DNA of 64,000 nt from Candidatus Poribacteria bacterium (GCA_003635265.1 PYIZ01000034.1:62001-126000), one strand, 5' to 3'. Counted from the stretch's first letter, positions 25,460-35,477 are shown. Translations and numbers: made by a program. The notes: generated by a model from the sequence alone, not told the origin.

Positions 25460-27595
25460 ATGGCAAATTGGAGTGAGGTTATTTCAGATACACTGGACCG
25501 TCTGTCAGGAAAGCAGAAGACGTCAGCGCTTCCGCAAATCAGTCTGCAACCGCCCGAAACTACCGAGGAGATTGCTATCTATGAGGGCAGGGAAACACGG
25601 CGTGAAAAGCAGGTCAAAGAACGTTTGTCGTATCAGCTGTTTGAGAAAATGAGACGGCGCACCTCCAGTTGGAAATCGTATTACTACTACGATGCGTATG
25701 ATATTCCACGGATTGCAATTACAAATGAAAACGCAACGGGAACACATATTATTGAACGCCGTCACTTCCTTCCAGAAGACCAGATCATTGAAGCCAACTT
25801 TTATGCGAATGTTAATGCTTCCTCCATCTTTATTGATGCCAATGATCTAGCGCGCGTGAGTCAGGAGCTATTTGATCAACTCAATACTAGATCTATCAAT
25901 TTCCAAATTTATAACCAGACTTATCCTCTGGAAATCTGGTTTGATAGTGATCAGAAACAGGCAAACAAGTTTTTTCCGCTCGGTCAACATAAAATCTGTA
26001 TAGACGATCAACGGGCATACCTACTACGTCCATTCCGGAACCTAGGTGCTGATGGGTTTGCCGCTTTGTCGGATCGATTACTCGTGCAAGAAGGTATTGC
26101 GGTAGATCCCAAAAGTACTATCGAGTCATTGCTGATTGAACTCGGCAGTGAGGAACTGCTCTACCACTACCAAGATGCTCTCAATCTATATAACCAGAAA
26201 ACTTCAAGGCGCCGATCTGCCGGTCTGGATGAAGATGAAGAGCAGCCCTTAATCATCACGAAAACGCGCCAACGTGGGCGTAGAGGAGATGCTAGTCCCC
26301 ATTCAAGTGCAGACAAAAGTCGCCCTGACCCGATACCGGCTGAGATGTATGAGATGCTAGCTTTCGCTTTTGAGCAAAATTTCCCAGAAATTGAGGAGGA
26401 TTTGATGCACATCAGCCTCGCAGCGTTGAGCTTGGATCGGGGAGCGGTCACTGATGGTTGTGCAATTTTGAGGGATAAGCTTTGCTCCTATACAGAAGCG
26501 GCGGTGCTACAAGAGCATCAACTTGAGTACCTCTATCAATTCGTGCAAAGGCTACTCGCTGAAGAAGAGGAACAAGACGAAGAGGTATACTCACCCCTCG
26601 AAGATCAAGCGTATGAAGAAATCTTGGTCGAGTTGTTGGAGGAGATCCGTGACATTACAACAGATTTCCGCTACATCCACTATCCGCCCATTAACACTCA
26701 GGTTGATTCGCTTCAAGAATCTGTTCAATCACTTTCACAAGCACTCGAAGATGCTGAGGATAAACAACGCCGACGTGAAATCAGCGACAAGCGTGAAATC
26801 TTGACGAAGAAAGCGTTTGAAGTTCCTAACCCCCGTACCTATACTCTTGATAGCACAAAGGGCAAGATTAGCTTTTACGAGCGATTGCTGGAAATCCAGA
26901 AAACTGTTCACGATATTCAAGAACAGGCTAGCAATTCGGCGCATGATGTTGCTTTTAGTTTAGCGAAATCTGCTTACATTTTAGTTCAACTTAATTTGAA
27001 GGAGTTTCCGGACTTACGCGATATTTCTGATCGGCTGATTGAACTGATGCAGCGGGAATCGGACGACAATTATAAGGAATTTGAACTTGAATTCATCAAA
27101 ACGCTCGCGCAGCTAGGCCCTACCCTCCACGAGAACGTCAAAATCAACCTATCGGACCAGCTAATGAAGATAACAGACAAGTTGGAAAAACTTTGTACTG
27201 CTAACGAACAATTCAACGAGAACAATTGGAATACAGCCTATACCGAGTTTATTCATAGCGAGGTCGCAGCGTTCAACGATAAGGTGCGTGAGTCTGCAAT
27301 TGAGAAATATGATCAGATTGTTGAACAGATCGATTACCAGCTAGAGTTGATTGAGATCTTTATTAGCGGCATTAACGTTCCCGCACTGCTCCCAGCGCAA
27401 TTGCACGAATCGGGAAAAGGATTGCAAACCTTCCTTATCGAGCAACTGAAAAAATACTTGAACACACAAAACCTGCAACTTCAGAGCGTTCCAGGGCGTG
27501 AACATCAACTGAGATCTCTTATTAATGAATTAATGCCTATGCAATTGGATACTCCGCTTGAACAATTGGAGTATTTCTTTAGAAGTACTGCTTAA
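25460..27595 (+). CDS. Large helical protein of unknown function, 711 residues
   Basis: I cannot assign a family. The N-terminal 250 residues are mixed alpha/beta, with a tyrosine cluster SYYYYDAYD and a segment HIIERRHFLPEDQIIEANFY. A basic, polar linker (about 255-295, containing RQRGRRGDASPHSSADKSRP) leads to a strongly acidic, mostly helical C-terminal half with EEEEQDEEVYSPLED and probable coiled coils. There are no membrane segments or signal peptide. An AAGGAG site precedes the ATG. It is followed by a membrane-anchored lytic-transglycosylase-like gene, suggesting an envelope-related task, but this is only context. Confidence 0.72.
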   Translation: MANWSEVISDTLDRLSGKQKTSALPQISLQPPETTEEIAIYEGRETRREKQVKERLSYQLFEKMRRRTSSWKSYYYYDAYDIPRIAITNENATGTHIIERRHFLPEDQIIEANFYANVNASSIFIDANDLARVSQELFDQLNTRSINFQIYNQTYPLEIWFDSDQKQANKFFPLGQHKICIDDQRAYLLRPFRNLGADGFAALSDRLLVQEGIAVDPKSTIESLLIELGSEELLYHYQDALNLYNQKTSRRRSAGLDEDEEQPLIITKTRQRGRRGDASPHSSADKSRPDPIPAEMYEMLAFAFEQNFPEIEEDLMHISLAALSLDRGAVTDGCAILRDKLCSYTEAAVLQEHQLEYLYQFVQRLLAEEEEQDEEVYSPLEDQAYEEILVELLEEIRDITTDFRYIHYPPINTQVDSLQESVQSLSQALEDAEDKQRRREISDKREILTKKAFEVPNPRTYTLDSTKGKISFYERLLEIQKTVHDIQEQASNSAHDVAFSLAKSAYILVQLNLKEFPDLRDISDRLIELMQRESDDNYKEFELEFIKTLAQLGPTLHENVKINLSDQLMKITDKLEKLCTANEQFNENNWNTAYTEFIHSEVAAFNDKVRESAIEKYDQIVEQIDYQLELIEIFISGINVPALLPAQLHESGKGLQTFLIEQLKKYLNTQNLQLQSVPGREHQLRSLINELMPMQLDTPLEQLEYFFRSTA

Positions 27596-27771
27596 TATTC
27601 ATCTCAAAAAAAATATAAAAATCTAAAAAATGAACCAAAAATTGTGAAACGTAAGTTGCTTTCTTTACGTTTGGAATACGGATAGGGTCTACTATGGACT
27701 CTTAAGGAGTTAATGAATGGAATAATAGCCGGATTTTAATCTCCCGCCTTTACTTTAATTATTTGGAGGAC

Positions 27772-29259
27772 ATGGACTTGTTACCGAAGAAATTAGAAGC
27801 CTACCCCGTTAAGCCATATTTCTCTGAACAGCAGGAGCTAAATGACCGCTTGAGTGAGATTCTCCCACCATATATATCGGAAACCCCTCTCACTACGCGA
27901 GGAAAGCGTCTGTTTCGGATTTTTGCTCGATTCACCATAATCATTTGTCTGCTGTCGTTTTTAACACTGTGTGGATTTCTAGCGCATCGCGCGGTAAAGC
28001 AGAAAGATACGTTCTGGCACTACCTCACAGAATATCACAGCATTGTCCTCACTCTGACGCAAGGGAAGAAAGTGCAGGACACCGCAACCTATGGCGTTCT
28101 GGACACACTCACAGCCTCCGGTAAAACGATGGAAGAGAGGCTGATTCAGCTTCAGCTAGACGGATATGCTCAAAGCAACGCGCAGCAAATTCCTATCATC
28201 TACGACGTAGCAACGCAGGCAGATCACAAGAAAATCTACGAACAAGCAATTCAACCGGCACTCGCACAAGCATATCAAATTTATAACAATTTCGATCCGA
28301 AAACCGAGCAGGAAGTATATGGGATTACCACAAATGAACTGATATATCAAAAAGGATTGAATGTGCCGGGATATAGTACGAAAGCGTTAGAACACGTTCT
28401 ATTTAATGCACGACGTTATTTCCCATTTGCACTAGTTGCTGGGCGAGTCGCTGACATAGATCCATTGCTTCTATTGAAGATTTTTGAAATTGAGACCGAC
28501 TTTGATGAGGTCCTAGTCGGTCTCAGTCAGACCGAAGATGGTGAAGATGATATTGGCATTGCCCAGAATAATCTTGCTGTATTACCTAACTTGATTCGTC
28601 ACATCTTAGATCCGAGCATGCCGGCATACTCTCCTTTTTTTGAGTTTCTTAGTCCCGGGACGGATTGGGAAGGGAATCAACTCTCTTGGAATGAATACTT
28701 ACCCCGGTTAGAAGAAGAACTAGCGGGAACTTATGATCGTCAAAAAAATCCGTATGGAAAATATTACACAGATCTTCTGAAAGCCCCTCACATTGGTGCG
28801 TTCTTGGCAGCTTACCACATAAAGCGCGATAAGACCTACCGCTTCGAGGAATGCTTGGACTTTTACAGGGAAAATGCTAGAGCGCTCAAAGTTGAGCTCG
28901 ATCTTGAGCAAGATCTACAACCGTATCATTGGGCGTATTATACCTTTTACAACGGTGGTCCCAAGCGTTGGCATGTGATGAAAACATATTTGGCCATGCG
29001 CCAAAATCAGCAGTTAATTCCACCTGAACTTCAGGAAGCTGTGGATACAATAGAGCGGCGTAACATGGCTGCACAACGGATCGGGAATAAAAATGAATAT
29101 CTGAAAGCACTTGTTTTCGACCACGCTGAAGGTAGGATCGTTCAAAATGATGGGCTGCTTGACTATGGGTTGTACGATTTCTCGCCAAATTTCAAACCTC
29201 GAGAACTCATGATTGGACTTCCACCCAACCTCGCAATGGCAAAAAAGATGGACAATTAG
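27772..29259 (+). CDS. Membrane-anchored protein with a lytic transglycosylase-like domain
   Basis: The roughly 495-residue protein has a cytoplasmic N-terminus, one transmembrane helix near residues 52-72 (FTIIICLLSFLTLCGFLAHR) and a large outer domain. Residues about 215-400 resemble a divergent soluble-transglycosylase fold: DPLLLLKIFEIETDFD with a possible catalytic glutamate, a GIAQN element, and WAYYTFYNGGPKRW in place of the usual AYNAGPGRV. Cell-wall cleavage is therefore possible but unproven. GGAGG lies only two bases before the ATG and eight bases before a TTG at 27778, which may be the real start. Confidence 0.68.
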   Translation: MDLLPKKLEAYPVKPYFSEQQELNDRLSEILPPYISETPLTTRGKRLFRIFARFTIIICLLSFLTLCGFLAHRAVKQKDTFWHYLTEYHSIVLTLTQGKKVQDTATYGVLDTLTASGKTMEERLIQLQLDGYAQSNAQQIPIIYDVATQADHKKIYEQAIQPALAQAYQIYNNFDPKTEQEVYGITTNELIYQKGLNVPGYSTKALEHVLFNARRYFPFALVAGRVADIDPLLLLKIFEIETDFDEVLVGLSQTEDGEDDIGIAQNNLAVLPNLIRHILDPSMPAYSPFFEFLSPGTDWEGNQLSWNEYLPRLEEELAGTYDRQKNPYGKYYTDLLKAPHIGAFLAAYHIKRDKTYRFEECLDFYRENARALKVELDLEQDLQPYHWAYYTFYNGGPKRWHVMKTYLAMRQNQQLIPPELQEAVDTIERRNMAAQRIGNKNEYLKALVFDHAEGRIVQNDGLLDYGLYDFSPNFKPRELMIGLPPNLAMAKKMDN

Positions 29260-29272
29260 TGCAGATGGATAC

Positions 29273-29305
29273 GCTTGCAGAGGATACTCCCTATCCTCTG
29301 CAAGC
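29273..29305 (+). repeat. 14-base perfect inverted repeat before the permease start
   Basis: GCTTGCAGAGGATA (29273-29286) pairs perfectly with TATCCTCTGCAAGC (29292-29305) across a five-base loop, CTCCC. It lies 13 bases after the upstream stop codon and 14 bases before the permease ATG at 29320. The only GAGGA ribosome-binding-like word in the gap is inside the stem. No T run follows, so it is not a normal terminator. A role in mRNA processing or translation control is possible. Confidence 0.75.
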
Positions 29306-29319
29306 CCGCTCAAATATCT

Positions 29320-31071
29320 ATGCTGAGAAAATACGATTTAACGCCCTCTGTTCTGCTGCTCCTCCTACCGATTATTTTCTTTTTCTTTGTCTTCCTGATA
29401 TACCCTCTCCTATACATTTTCAAAGAATCTTTCTGGATTAATAACCGTCTGAGCATTGAATATTTCAAGCTGATGGTTACCGATGAAAGTATCCGTAAGT
29501 TAGTCGTCAATAGTTTCAATATGGGTATTGTGGTAACATTGATGACAACACTTATCACCCTGCCACTCGCGTATCTCCTCACCCGCTACCGTTTCCCCGG
29601 ACGTAACATGCTACAAGGGGTTATCCTGATTCCTATTATTATGCCACCTTTCGTCGGAGCGATAGGCATGAAACAGCTTTTCGGTCTGTACGGTAGCGTG
29701 AACATTTTTTTAAGTAAGATTGGGCTTATTGATTTGGCATCACCAATCGATTGGTTCGGTAGCGGTTTTTGGGGAGTTATTCTGCTGTCCACCCTGCATC
29801 TCTACCCAATAATGTATCTCAACGTTGTCGCAACACTGGCAAATGTAGACCCAAGTTTGGAAGAAGCAGCCGAAAACATGGGGGCGTCACGCTTCACGCT
29901 TTTCCGGACGGTGACGCTTCCGCTCATGCTCCCCGGATATTTTGCAGGTGCCATCCTCGTGTTCATTTGGGCGTTCACCGATTTGGGAACACCACTGATT
30001 TTCAACTACAATGAAGTTATCGCCGTGCGGATCTTTCGCCAAGTTACCGATGCCAACGTTAACCCGATGGGGTATGCACTCGTCGTCTTGATCATTGTGT
30101 TGACTGCCCTTGCATTCTATGTGTCCAAGCGTTGGACGGGTACTGGAAGGTATGAGATGCTCGGACGCGGGCATGTCGGTTCACGTGAAATTCAAGCAAA
30201 TCGCTGGATGTGTGCTATCATCTATTGCTTCGTGGGATTCATCGTATTTATGGCGCTGTTGCCGCACATCAGCATTATCTTGACTTCACTAACACCTGAT
30301 GCAAGTCAGTGGCGGCTGAGTGTGCTACCTCAGAGCTATACGCTGCAGCATTATTCAGAAGTCTTCAGCCAAGAGAGCAAACTGGAAGATACGCTGCTAA
30401 GTATCAAGAATAGCTTATTCTACAGCGTGTTCAGCACGCTGCTCGCTCTCATTCTCGGAATTATACTCTCATACCTTCTCACCCGAAGGCGTATTCCCTT
30501 CAAGAACTTGCTTGATGCCATCGCGATGCTGCCCTTAGCTTTGCCCGGTGTTGCGCTCGCTTTTGGTTATGTGGGTAGCTTTGCGGATACGACGTTCTTA
30601 CTCCGTCACTTGCCCCAGTCCATTGTATCCATCTTGGACCCCCGACAAAACCCGATTCTCCTGCTAATTGTTAGTTATGCAGTGAGGCGCTTACCGTATA
30701 TGCTCCGGTCAATCTATGCGGGTCTCCAGCAGACCAGCGTAACATTGGAGGAGGCATCACAGAATCTTGGCGCAAACTCAGCGCGGACGCTGTACAAGAT
30801 TACACTGCCCCTTGTCATTGCCAATATCATCGCTGGCTCAATTCTCGTGTTCTCGTTCTCTATGCTGGAGGTTGCTGACAGCTTGATTCTTGCCATGCGA
30901 GATCAGTATAATCCGATTACCAAGGCAATTTGGAATCTATCACAACGGCCGGTTGGTGGGTCGTATATTGCCTGTGCGTTGGGGGTGGTAGGGATGTTTA
31001 TCTTGATAGGGTGCCTCGTTGCTGCGGGTCGTATCTTGGGGGGACGTTTGGGGGAGATTTTCAAGATTTGA
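29320..31071 (+). CDS. Two-domain ABC transporter permease, iron(III) FbpB/ThiP-like
   Basis: This 583-residue permease (from ATG 29320) has two homologous membrane halves with about 12 transmembrane helices. Each half has the cytoplasmic EAA loop that contacts the ATPase: EAAENMGASRFTLFRTVTLP and EASQNLGANSARTLYKITLP. This layout is that of iron(III), thiamine or putrescine-type importers, closest to FbpB. No binding protein or ATPase gene is adjacent, so the partners must lie elsewhere. A TTG at 29275 would add 15 residues but falls inside a hairpin. It is convergent with the NFACT gene. Confidence 0.85.
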   Translation: MLRKYDLTPSVLLLLLPIIFFFFVFLIYPLLYIFKESFWINNRLSIEYFKLMVTDESIRKLVVNSFNMGIVVTLMTTLITLPLAYLLTRYRFPGRNMLQGVILIPIIMPPFVGAIGMKQLFGLYGSVNIFLSKIGLIDLASPIDWFGSGFWGVILLSTLHLYPIMYLNVVATLANVDPSLEEAAENMGASRFTLFRTVTLPLMLPGYFAGAILVFIWAFTDLGTPLIFNYNEVIAVRIFRQVTDANVNPMGYALVVLIIVLTALAFYVSKRWTGTGRYEMLGRGHVGSREIQANRWMCAIIYCFVGFIVFMALLPHISIILTSLTPDASQWRLSVLPQSYTLQHYSEVFSQESKLEDTLLSIKNSLFYSVFSTLLALILGIILSYLLTRRRIPFKNLLDAIAMLPLALPGVALAFGYVGSFADTTFLLRHLPQSIVSILDPRQNPILLLIVSYAVRRLPYMLRSIYAGLQQTSVTLEEASQNLGANSARTLYKITLPLVIANIIAGSILVFSFSMLEVADSLILAMRDQYNPITKAIWNLSQRPVGGSYIACALGVVGMFILIGCLVAAGRILGGRLGEIFKI

Positions 31072-31130
31072 TGTGTGTGCTCATAAAAGGTAGTAGTTCA
31101 AACACGAGAAAAGGGTTGCTTCTTTACCTT

Positions 31131-32894
31131 TTACACACTCGGTTCAACATACAATGTCTTTTCATGTGTGTAAGTCACGAAGCCTGAAGCGGTGCCCTTC
31201 GGTTTGACGACATACCGAAACCACGTATAATCGACTGGAACATAGCTAGAGTGTTGCGCTTTACTGAAGAAAGCGGCGATCTGAGCAGCTTTTAGCAACG
31301 TTGGCATTGGGATACCGGGTTTGTTTTCGGGATTACGAATGATAACATGCGATCCGTGAATTTGCTTTGCGTGTAACCACATATCCCGGCTTGAAGCAAT
31401 CCGGCGAAGAAGCAGGTCATTTTCCTTGCTGTTACGCCCCACGTAAATCTGAAAACCATCGGACGAGGTATATTTCCGAAATGCGCCGGCGGATTCGCTC
31501 TGCTTGGACCGATGCTTGGTTTCTTTTATCCATCCTTTTCTCACAAACTCAGACTGAATCGCTCGAAGTTCCCTCAACCCCTTTGCCGCTTCCACTTCCG
31601 AGACATAAGCCTGTAATACCTCCTGCTCCGCTTCATTATCAGCAATCAACCGGTGGATGACTGAAACTCCACGCTTTGCTTTGGTGTACCTCTTGAAGTA
31701 TTGTTGGGCATTGTCCGACGGATTGAGTTGGGGATCAAGTTCGATTGACAAAACGCTTAAATCTGGAGCGTAGTAGTTTTGCACCTCGATAATTGTCTGT
31801 CCTCGTTCGACTTGGTGTAAATTCGCCGTGAGGAGCTCGCCTTTGATTCGATAATCTTCAGCCTGTTCTGCATTTGCCAAATCCCGTCGGAGCGACACCT
31901 GTTTTCGCTCCAGTGCGTGACTCATTTTGTTCAGAACTTGACGCAACGCATTCCGTTCAGACTGTATTGCCTCATCACGAATAACTGCATCGTAGTAGGC
32001 GGACAGGGCTCCGCTCATCGTTTCAAAAGACCGGCTGTCCGTATTTGGGAATTGCGCTAGTTTTAATGCAGACACAGCAACAGCTTTATCACTGTCCCCC
32101 AAGTAGGTGTGTTTTTTTATTTCCTCCTCTGATTGGGACTGTTTGACCGAATCGGTCCCCTCAATAAGCACTTGGGGTTGGCTGCGCGAGGGATCGAAAC
32201 AGCTTACAATCTGCTGATATGCCTCCCACAAATCTGCTGGAGTGGACTGATCACCGGCGCGGGCGATGATTTCTTTAGCAAGTGTTGGGCTCAAGCCATC
32301 AATTTGGTTAAACAGAAATCGCCAACCAACTTCACGGTTTTCAATAAGCGAAATAAAGGTGTCTTTGTCTAATTTGAGGGGATGCCATTTATCCTGCTGC
32401 GGTGGCGGGGTGTAGGTCAAACCGGGCAACACCTCACGATAGCGGCTCATCGTCTCATCAATATGTTTGATACTTTCGAGGATGTTGCCAGTCGCTTCAT
32501 CAATAAGGATAATATTGCTATATTTGCCCATTACTTCTGCGATAATCGACTTTGGTGACGATTCGAGAATATCAGATGTAGGGGCGATAGTAAGCTTCAG
32601 TACCCGATCCAAGCCAATCTGTTCTACCGCTGTGATTTGACCACGCACAACGTGTTTCATCAGGAAGTCGGCAAAATGGGACCTAGATTGTCCTTTCGGC
32701 GGACGTTGGATAAGATGTGCGCGGGCATGAATAGAGTGGGTAGAAATCAGCAAAAAGTGCGTCTTGGCTAACTGGGAGATCTTCAGTACAATGCTGTGGG
32801 GGTTCAGTTGTTCAATATGCCGAATGGTCCCATTCAGAATTGTACGACGGAGTTCGTCCGCCACAAGATGTAAAGCTAGACTATCGAATGACAT
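31131..32894 (-). CDS. rqcH: NFACT family protein (Rqc2/RqcH, fibronectin-binding protein A-like)
   Basis: This 587-residue protein has the NFACT-N domain at the start (MSFDSLALHLVADELRRTIL), a long helical middle part, and a C-terminal NFACT-R domain with GRNSKENDLLLRRI and DMWLHAKQIHGSHVII. D96-R97 match the DR motif needed by RqcH for tRNA binding. RqcH adds alanine tails to stalled nascent chains on the 50S subunit, marking them for degradation. The start is ATG 32894 with a GAGG site; an upstream extension to 32987 has no support. It is monocistronic here. Confidence 0.92.
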   Translation of the reverse strand: MSFDSLALHLVADELRRTILNGTIRHIEQLNPHSIVLKISQLAKTHFLLISTHSIHARAHLIQRPPKGQSRSHFADFLMKHVVRGQITAVEQIGLDRVLKLTIAPTSDILESSPKSIIAEVMGKYSNIILIDEATGNILESIKHIDETMSRYREVLPGLTYTPPPQQDKWHPLKLDKDTFISLIENREVGWRFLFNQIDGLSPTLAKEIIARAGDQSTPADLWEAYQQIVSCFDPSRSQPQVLIEGTDSVKQSQSEEEIKKHTYLGDSDKAVAVSALKLAQFPNTDSRSFETMSGALSAYYDAVIRDEAIQSERNALRQVLNKMSHALERKQVSLRRDLANAEQAEDYRIKGELLTANLHQVERGQTIIEVQNYYAPDLSVLSIELDPQLNPSDNAQQYFKRYTKAKRGVSVIHRLIADNEAEQEVLQAYVSEVEAAKGLRELRAIQSEFVRKGWIKETKHRSKQSESAGAFRKYTSSDGFQIYVGRNSKENDLLLRRIASSRDMWLHAKQIHGSHVIIRNPENKPGIPMPTLLKAAQIAAFFSKAQHSSYVPVDYTWFRYVVKPKGTASGFVTYTHEKTLYVEPSV

Positions 32895-33216
32895 GAGGTA
32901 GACCTCGTGGAATGATGTATCGTGAATTTTTGCACCTGCAGCGGTATCGCGTTTCTCAGCGCGTCGCTCGGCGGAACAGTTGCTCATTATACCATAATTC
33001 CATAGAGAACCGCACGAAAAACTGGCTTATGGTGCTTGCGAAGAGTTAATTTGACTTGTAGGAGCGTCTCACCGTTTCCGTCGGTAGTGGATTGATTGAC
33101 AGCTACCTGTAATTGTGTTAGAATTGGTGTGAAGCTAAGTTATTTCAGGCTTTCCGAGTTCTGATAGTTGCGGATTTTGAGTTCGTCTTCATTCCAAAGT
33201 AAAAAGGAGAATTTTA
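32895..33216. other. Intergenic region before the aap operon
   Basis: This 322-base gap between the divergent rqcH and aapJ genes holds the aapJ promoter at 33096-33124 and an AAGGAG site near 33205. I see no RNA gene. The open frame continuing upstream from rqcH to 32987 has no start signals and is not counted as coding. Confidence 0.5.
33096..33124 (+). promoter_or_regulatory. Promoter of the amino acid ABC importer operon
   Basis: A perfect TTGACA (33096-33101), a 17-base spacer and TAGAAT (33119-33124) lie about 90 bases before the aapJ ATG. This is one of the best sigma70-type matches in the window and probably drives aapJQMP. Confidence 0.75.
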
Positions 33217-34233
33217 ATGCGTAGATTTTGGTTTAGCACTTTAGTATTCATGCTAGCTGTTTCACTGGTAGTTCCACCATTGGTCAATGGGCAAGAGAGT
33301 GTCTTGGACAAAATAAAAAAGAGGGGGAGGCTAGTTTGTGGCGTGTACGGTGGCTTGCCCGGTTTTAGTTTTCTCAGCCAAGATGGCACGTGGAGCGGCT
33401 TTGACGTAGATTATTGTCGGGCAGTTGCTGCTGCTGTTCTCGGCGATCCGGATAAGGTTGAGTTTGTTCCGCTAAAGACGCCGGAACGTTTTCCCGCTCT
33501 TCAGACAGGAGAGATAGATGTCTTGATCCGAAACACCACTTGGACGCTTACCCGTGACACCCAAGTCGGGGCTGACTTCGCTCCGCCTACCTTTTACGAT
33601 GGTCAAGGGTTCATGGTGCACAAAAAACACGGTATCATTGCCTTAGAGGAGTTGGCAGGCGCAAGCATCTGTGTTACCGCTGGTAGCACGACTGAGCTAA
33701 ATCTAGCGGATACAATGCGGGCTTTAGGAGTAGATTTTAAGCCGGTTGTTTTTGAGGAGATTGATACCCTTTACAACAGTTATGAGCAGGAACGTTGTGA
33801 TGTAGTTACCAGTGATAAATCTCAGCTAGCCGCCCGTCGTAATGTTTTAAAGAATCCAGAGGATCACGTTATCCTTGATGTAACTATCTCGAAGGAACCG
33901 TTGGGACCTGTCACTATCCACGGAGACAACAAATGGAACGATGTTGTTAGCTGGGTTGTTTATGCCACGTTCTTCGCCGAGGAGCACGGAATCACCCAAT
34001 CGAATGTCGGCACTTATAAATCCAAAAACCCAGAAATTGGACGCTTCTTGGGGGAAACCGGTGATATGGGAGGGAAACTCGGTCTGTCGGAAGATTGGGC
34101 GCGTCAGGTTATCGCCGCCGTTGGTCACTATGGTGAAATTTTCGACCGCAATCTCACGCCTATCGGTCTGCCCCGCGGTGTCAACAAGCCTTGGACGCAA
34201 GGCGGTCTGTTATACGCGATGCCGTTCCGTTAG
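33217..34233 (+). CDS. aapJ: Polar amino acid ABC transporter substrate-binding protein
   Basis: The 338-residue protein has a signal peptide (MRRFWFSTLVFMLAVSLVVPP, probable cleavage near residue 25). A family 3 periplasmic binding protein follows, with the opening LVCGVYGGLPGFSFLSQDGTWSGFDVD in two overlapping parts. The elements NTTWTLTRD and CVTAGSTTELNLAD match AapJ, the general L-amino acid binding protein. It captures polar or acidic amino acids for the permeases encoded next. An AAGGAG site precedes the ATG. Confidence 0.93.
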   Translation: MRRFWFSTLVFMLAVSLVVPPLVNGQESVLDKIKKRGRLVCGVYGGLPGFSFLSQDGTWSGFDVDYCRAVAAAVLGDPDKVEFVPLKTPERFPALQTGEIDVLIRNTTWTLTRDTQVGADFAPPTFYDGQGFMVHKKHGIIALEELAGASICVTAGSTTELNLADTMRALGVDFKPVVFEEIDTLYNSYEQERCDVVTSDKSQLAARRNVLKNPEDHVILDVTISKEPLGPVTIHGDNKWNDVVSWVVYATFFAEEHGITQSNVGTYKSKNPEIGRFLGETGDMGGKLGLSEDWARQVIAAVGHYGEIFDRNLTPIGLPRGVNKPWTQGGLLYAMPFR

Positions 34234-34277
34234 TGAACCTCGGAAACGCAGCACAATCATTCAGGTAATACAACATA

Positions 34278-35462
34278 ATGGAAAACAACTCACCTAACAG
34301 CGTATCAGAGAAGATCCCTTTTTGGCGGGACGTTAGGGTCCTGCGCGTGCTGTTCCAAGTCATCTTCTTGATTGGAATCCTCCTGTTAGCTGGTATCCTC
34401 TACATGAATATGTTGAGAGGACTCCGTGGGCTCGGCTTGACCCTAAACCTCGATTTCCTGAATGATGAAGCAGGGTTTGGCATAGCTGAGGGGATTGCTT
34501 ATGAACCCTCAGATACCTATCTAAGGGCGTTCTGGGTGGGTGTGGTAAACACCATTAGGGTCAGCATTATCGGAATTGCCTGCGCCACAATCTTGGGGCT
34601 TGTTGTTGGCATCGCTCGGTTATCAAGTAACTGGTTGGTCAGAAACATCGCAGCGATTTATGTCGAATGTTTTCGTAATATCCCGCTCCTGCTACAGATT
34701 CTGTTTTGGTATACTGCTGTAATTCTTCAACTGCCCTCGGTCCGGCAGAGTTTTACATTCTTCGGAGGCGTGTTCATCAATCAACGAGGAGTTTATCTTC
34801 CCGAACCTCAACCCACATCAGACATGAATATTTGGCTCGGTTATCTCGCCGGAGGATTCATTTTGGGGCTGATTCTCTATCTCGTGCGGTTGAGGAAGCT
34901 TCGACAACTGGAACAGCCCGGCTTTCCTGCAAAGTGGGCGCTGCCAGCGTTTCTGCTAGTCGCTTTTGTGGGTTGGTTTCTGACGCCGGGGAAACCATTT
35001 ACTTGGGAACTACCGGCTTTGAGGGGCTTTAATTTTGCGGGAGGGATATATCTTTCGCCCGAATTTTCCGCCCTTTTAGTTGGACTTGTTATGTATACCG
35101 GGGCTTTCATCGCTGAAGTCGTAAGAAGTGGAATACAGTCCGTAGCGAAGGGACAACGAGAAGCGGCTAAAGCGATAGGCTTAAATGAATTTCAAACACT
35201 GCGGTTGATTGTCCTCCCCCAAGCGTTGCGCGTGATCGCACCCCCACTCACCAGCCAGTATCTGAACCTCACCAAAAACTCTAGTCTAGCTGTCGCAATA
35301 GGCTTTCCAGATCTATTTAATGTTGGCAATACGATGATGAATCAGACCGGACAATCGATCCCAATTTTTGGGATGATCATGATGAGTTATCTGATTATCA
35401 GCTTAACTACATCGGCGTACATGAACTGGTACAACCGTAGGATTAACCGAATCGGACGATGA
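34278..35462 (+). CDS. aapQ: Amino acid ABC transporter permease (AapQ type)
   Basis: This 394-residue inner membrane permease of the His/Glu/Gln/Arg family is longer than average because of an insert between helices, as in AapQ. Key segments are the early FWVGVVNTIRVSIIGI and VECFRNIPLLLQILFWY. The ATPase-contact loop near the end contains REAAKAIGLNEFQTLRLIVL. It pairs with AapM to form the channel. It begins 44 bases after aapJ on the same strand. Confidence 0.92.
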   Translation: MENNSPNSVSEKIPFWRDVRVLRVLFQVIFLIGILLLAGILYMNMLRGLRGLGLTLNLDFLNDEAGFGIAEGIAYEPSDTYLRAFWVGVVNTIRVSIIGIACATILGLVVGIARLSSNWLVRNIAAIYVECFRNIPLLLQILFWYTAVILQLPSVRQSFTFFGGVFINQRGVYLPEPQPTSDMNIWLGYLAGGFILGLILYLVRLRKLRQLEQPGFPAKWALPAFLLVAFVGWFLTPGKPFTWELPALRGFNFAGGIYLSPEFSALLVGLVMYTGAFIAEVVRSGIQSVAKGQREAAKAIGLNEFQTLRLIVLPQALRVIAPPLTSQYLNLTKNSSLAVAIGFPDLFNVGNTMMNQTGQSIPIFGMIMMSYLIISLTTSAYMNWYNRRINRIGR

Positions 35463-35477
35463 GAGGAAAAGTAGCGC

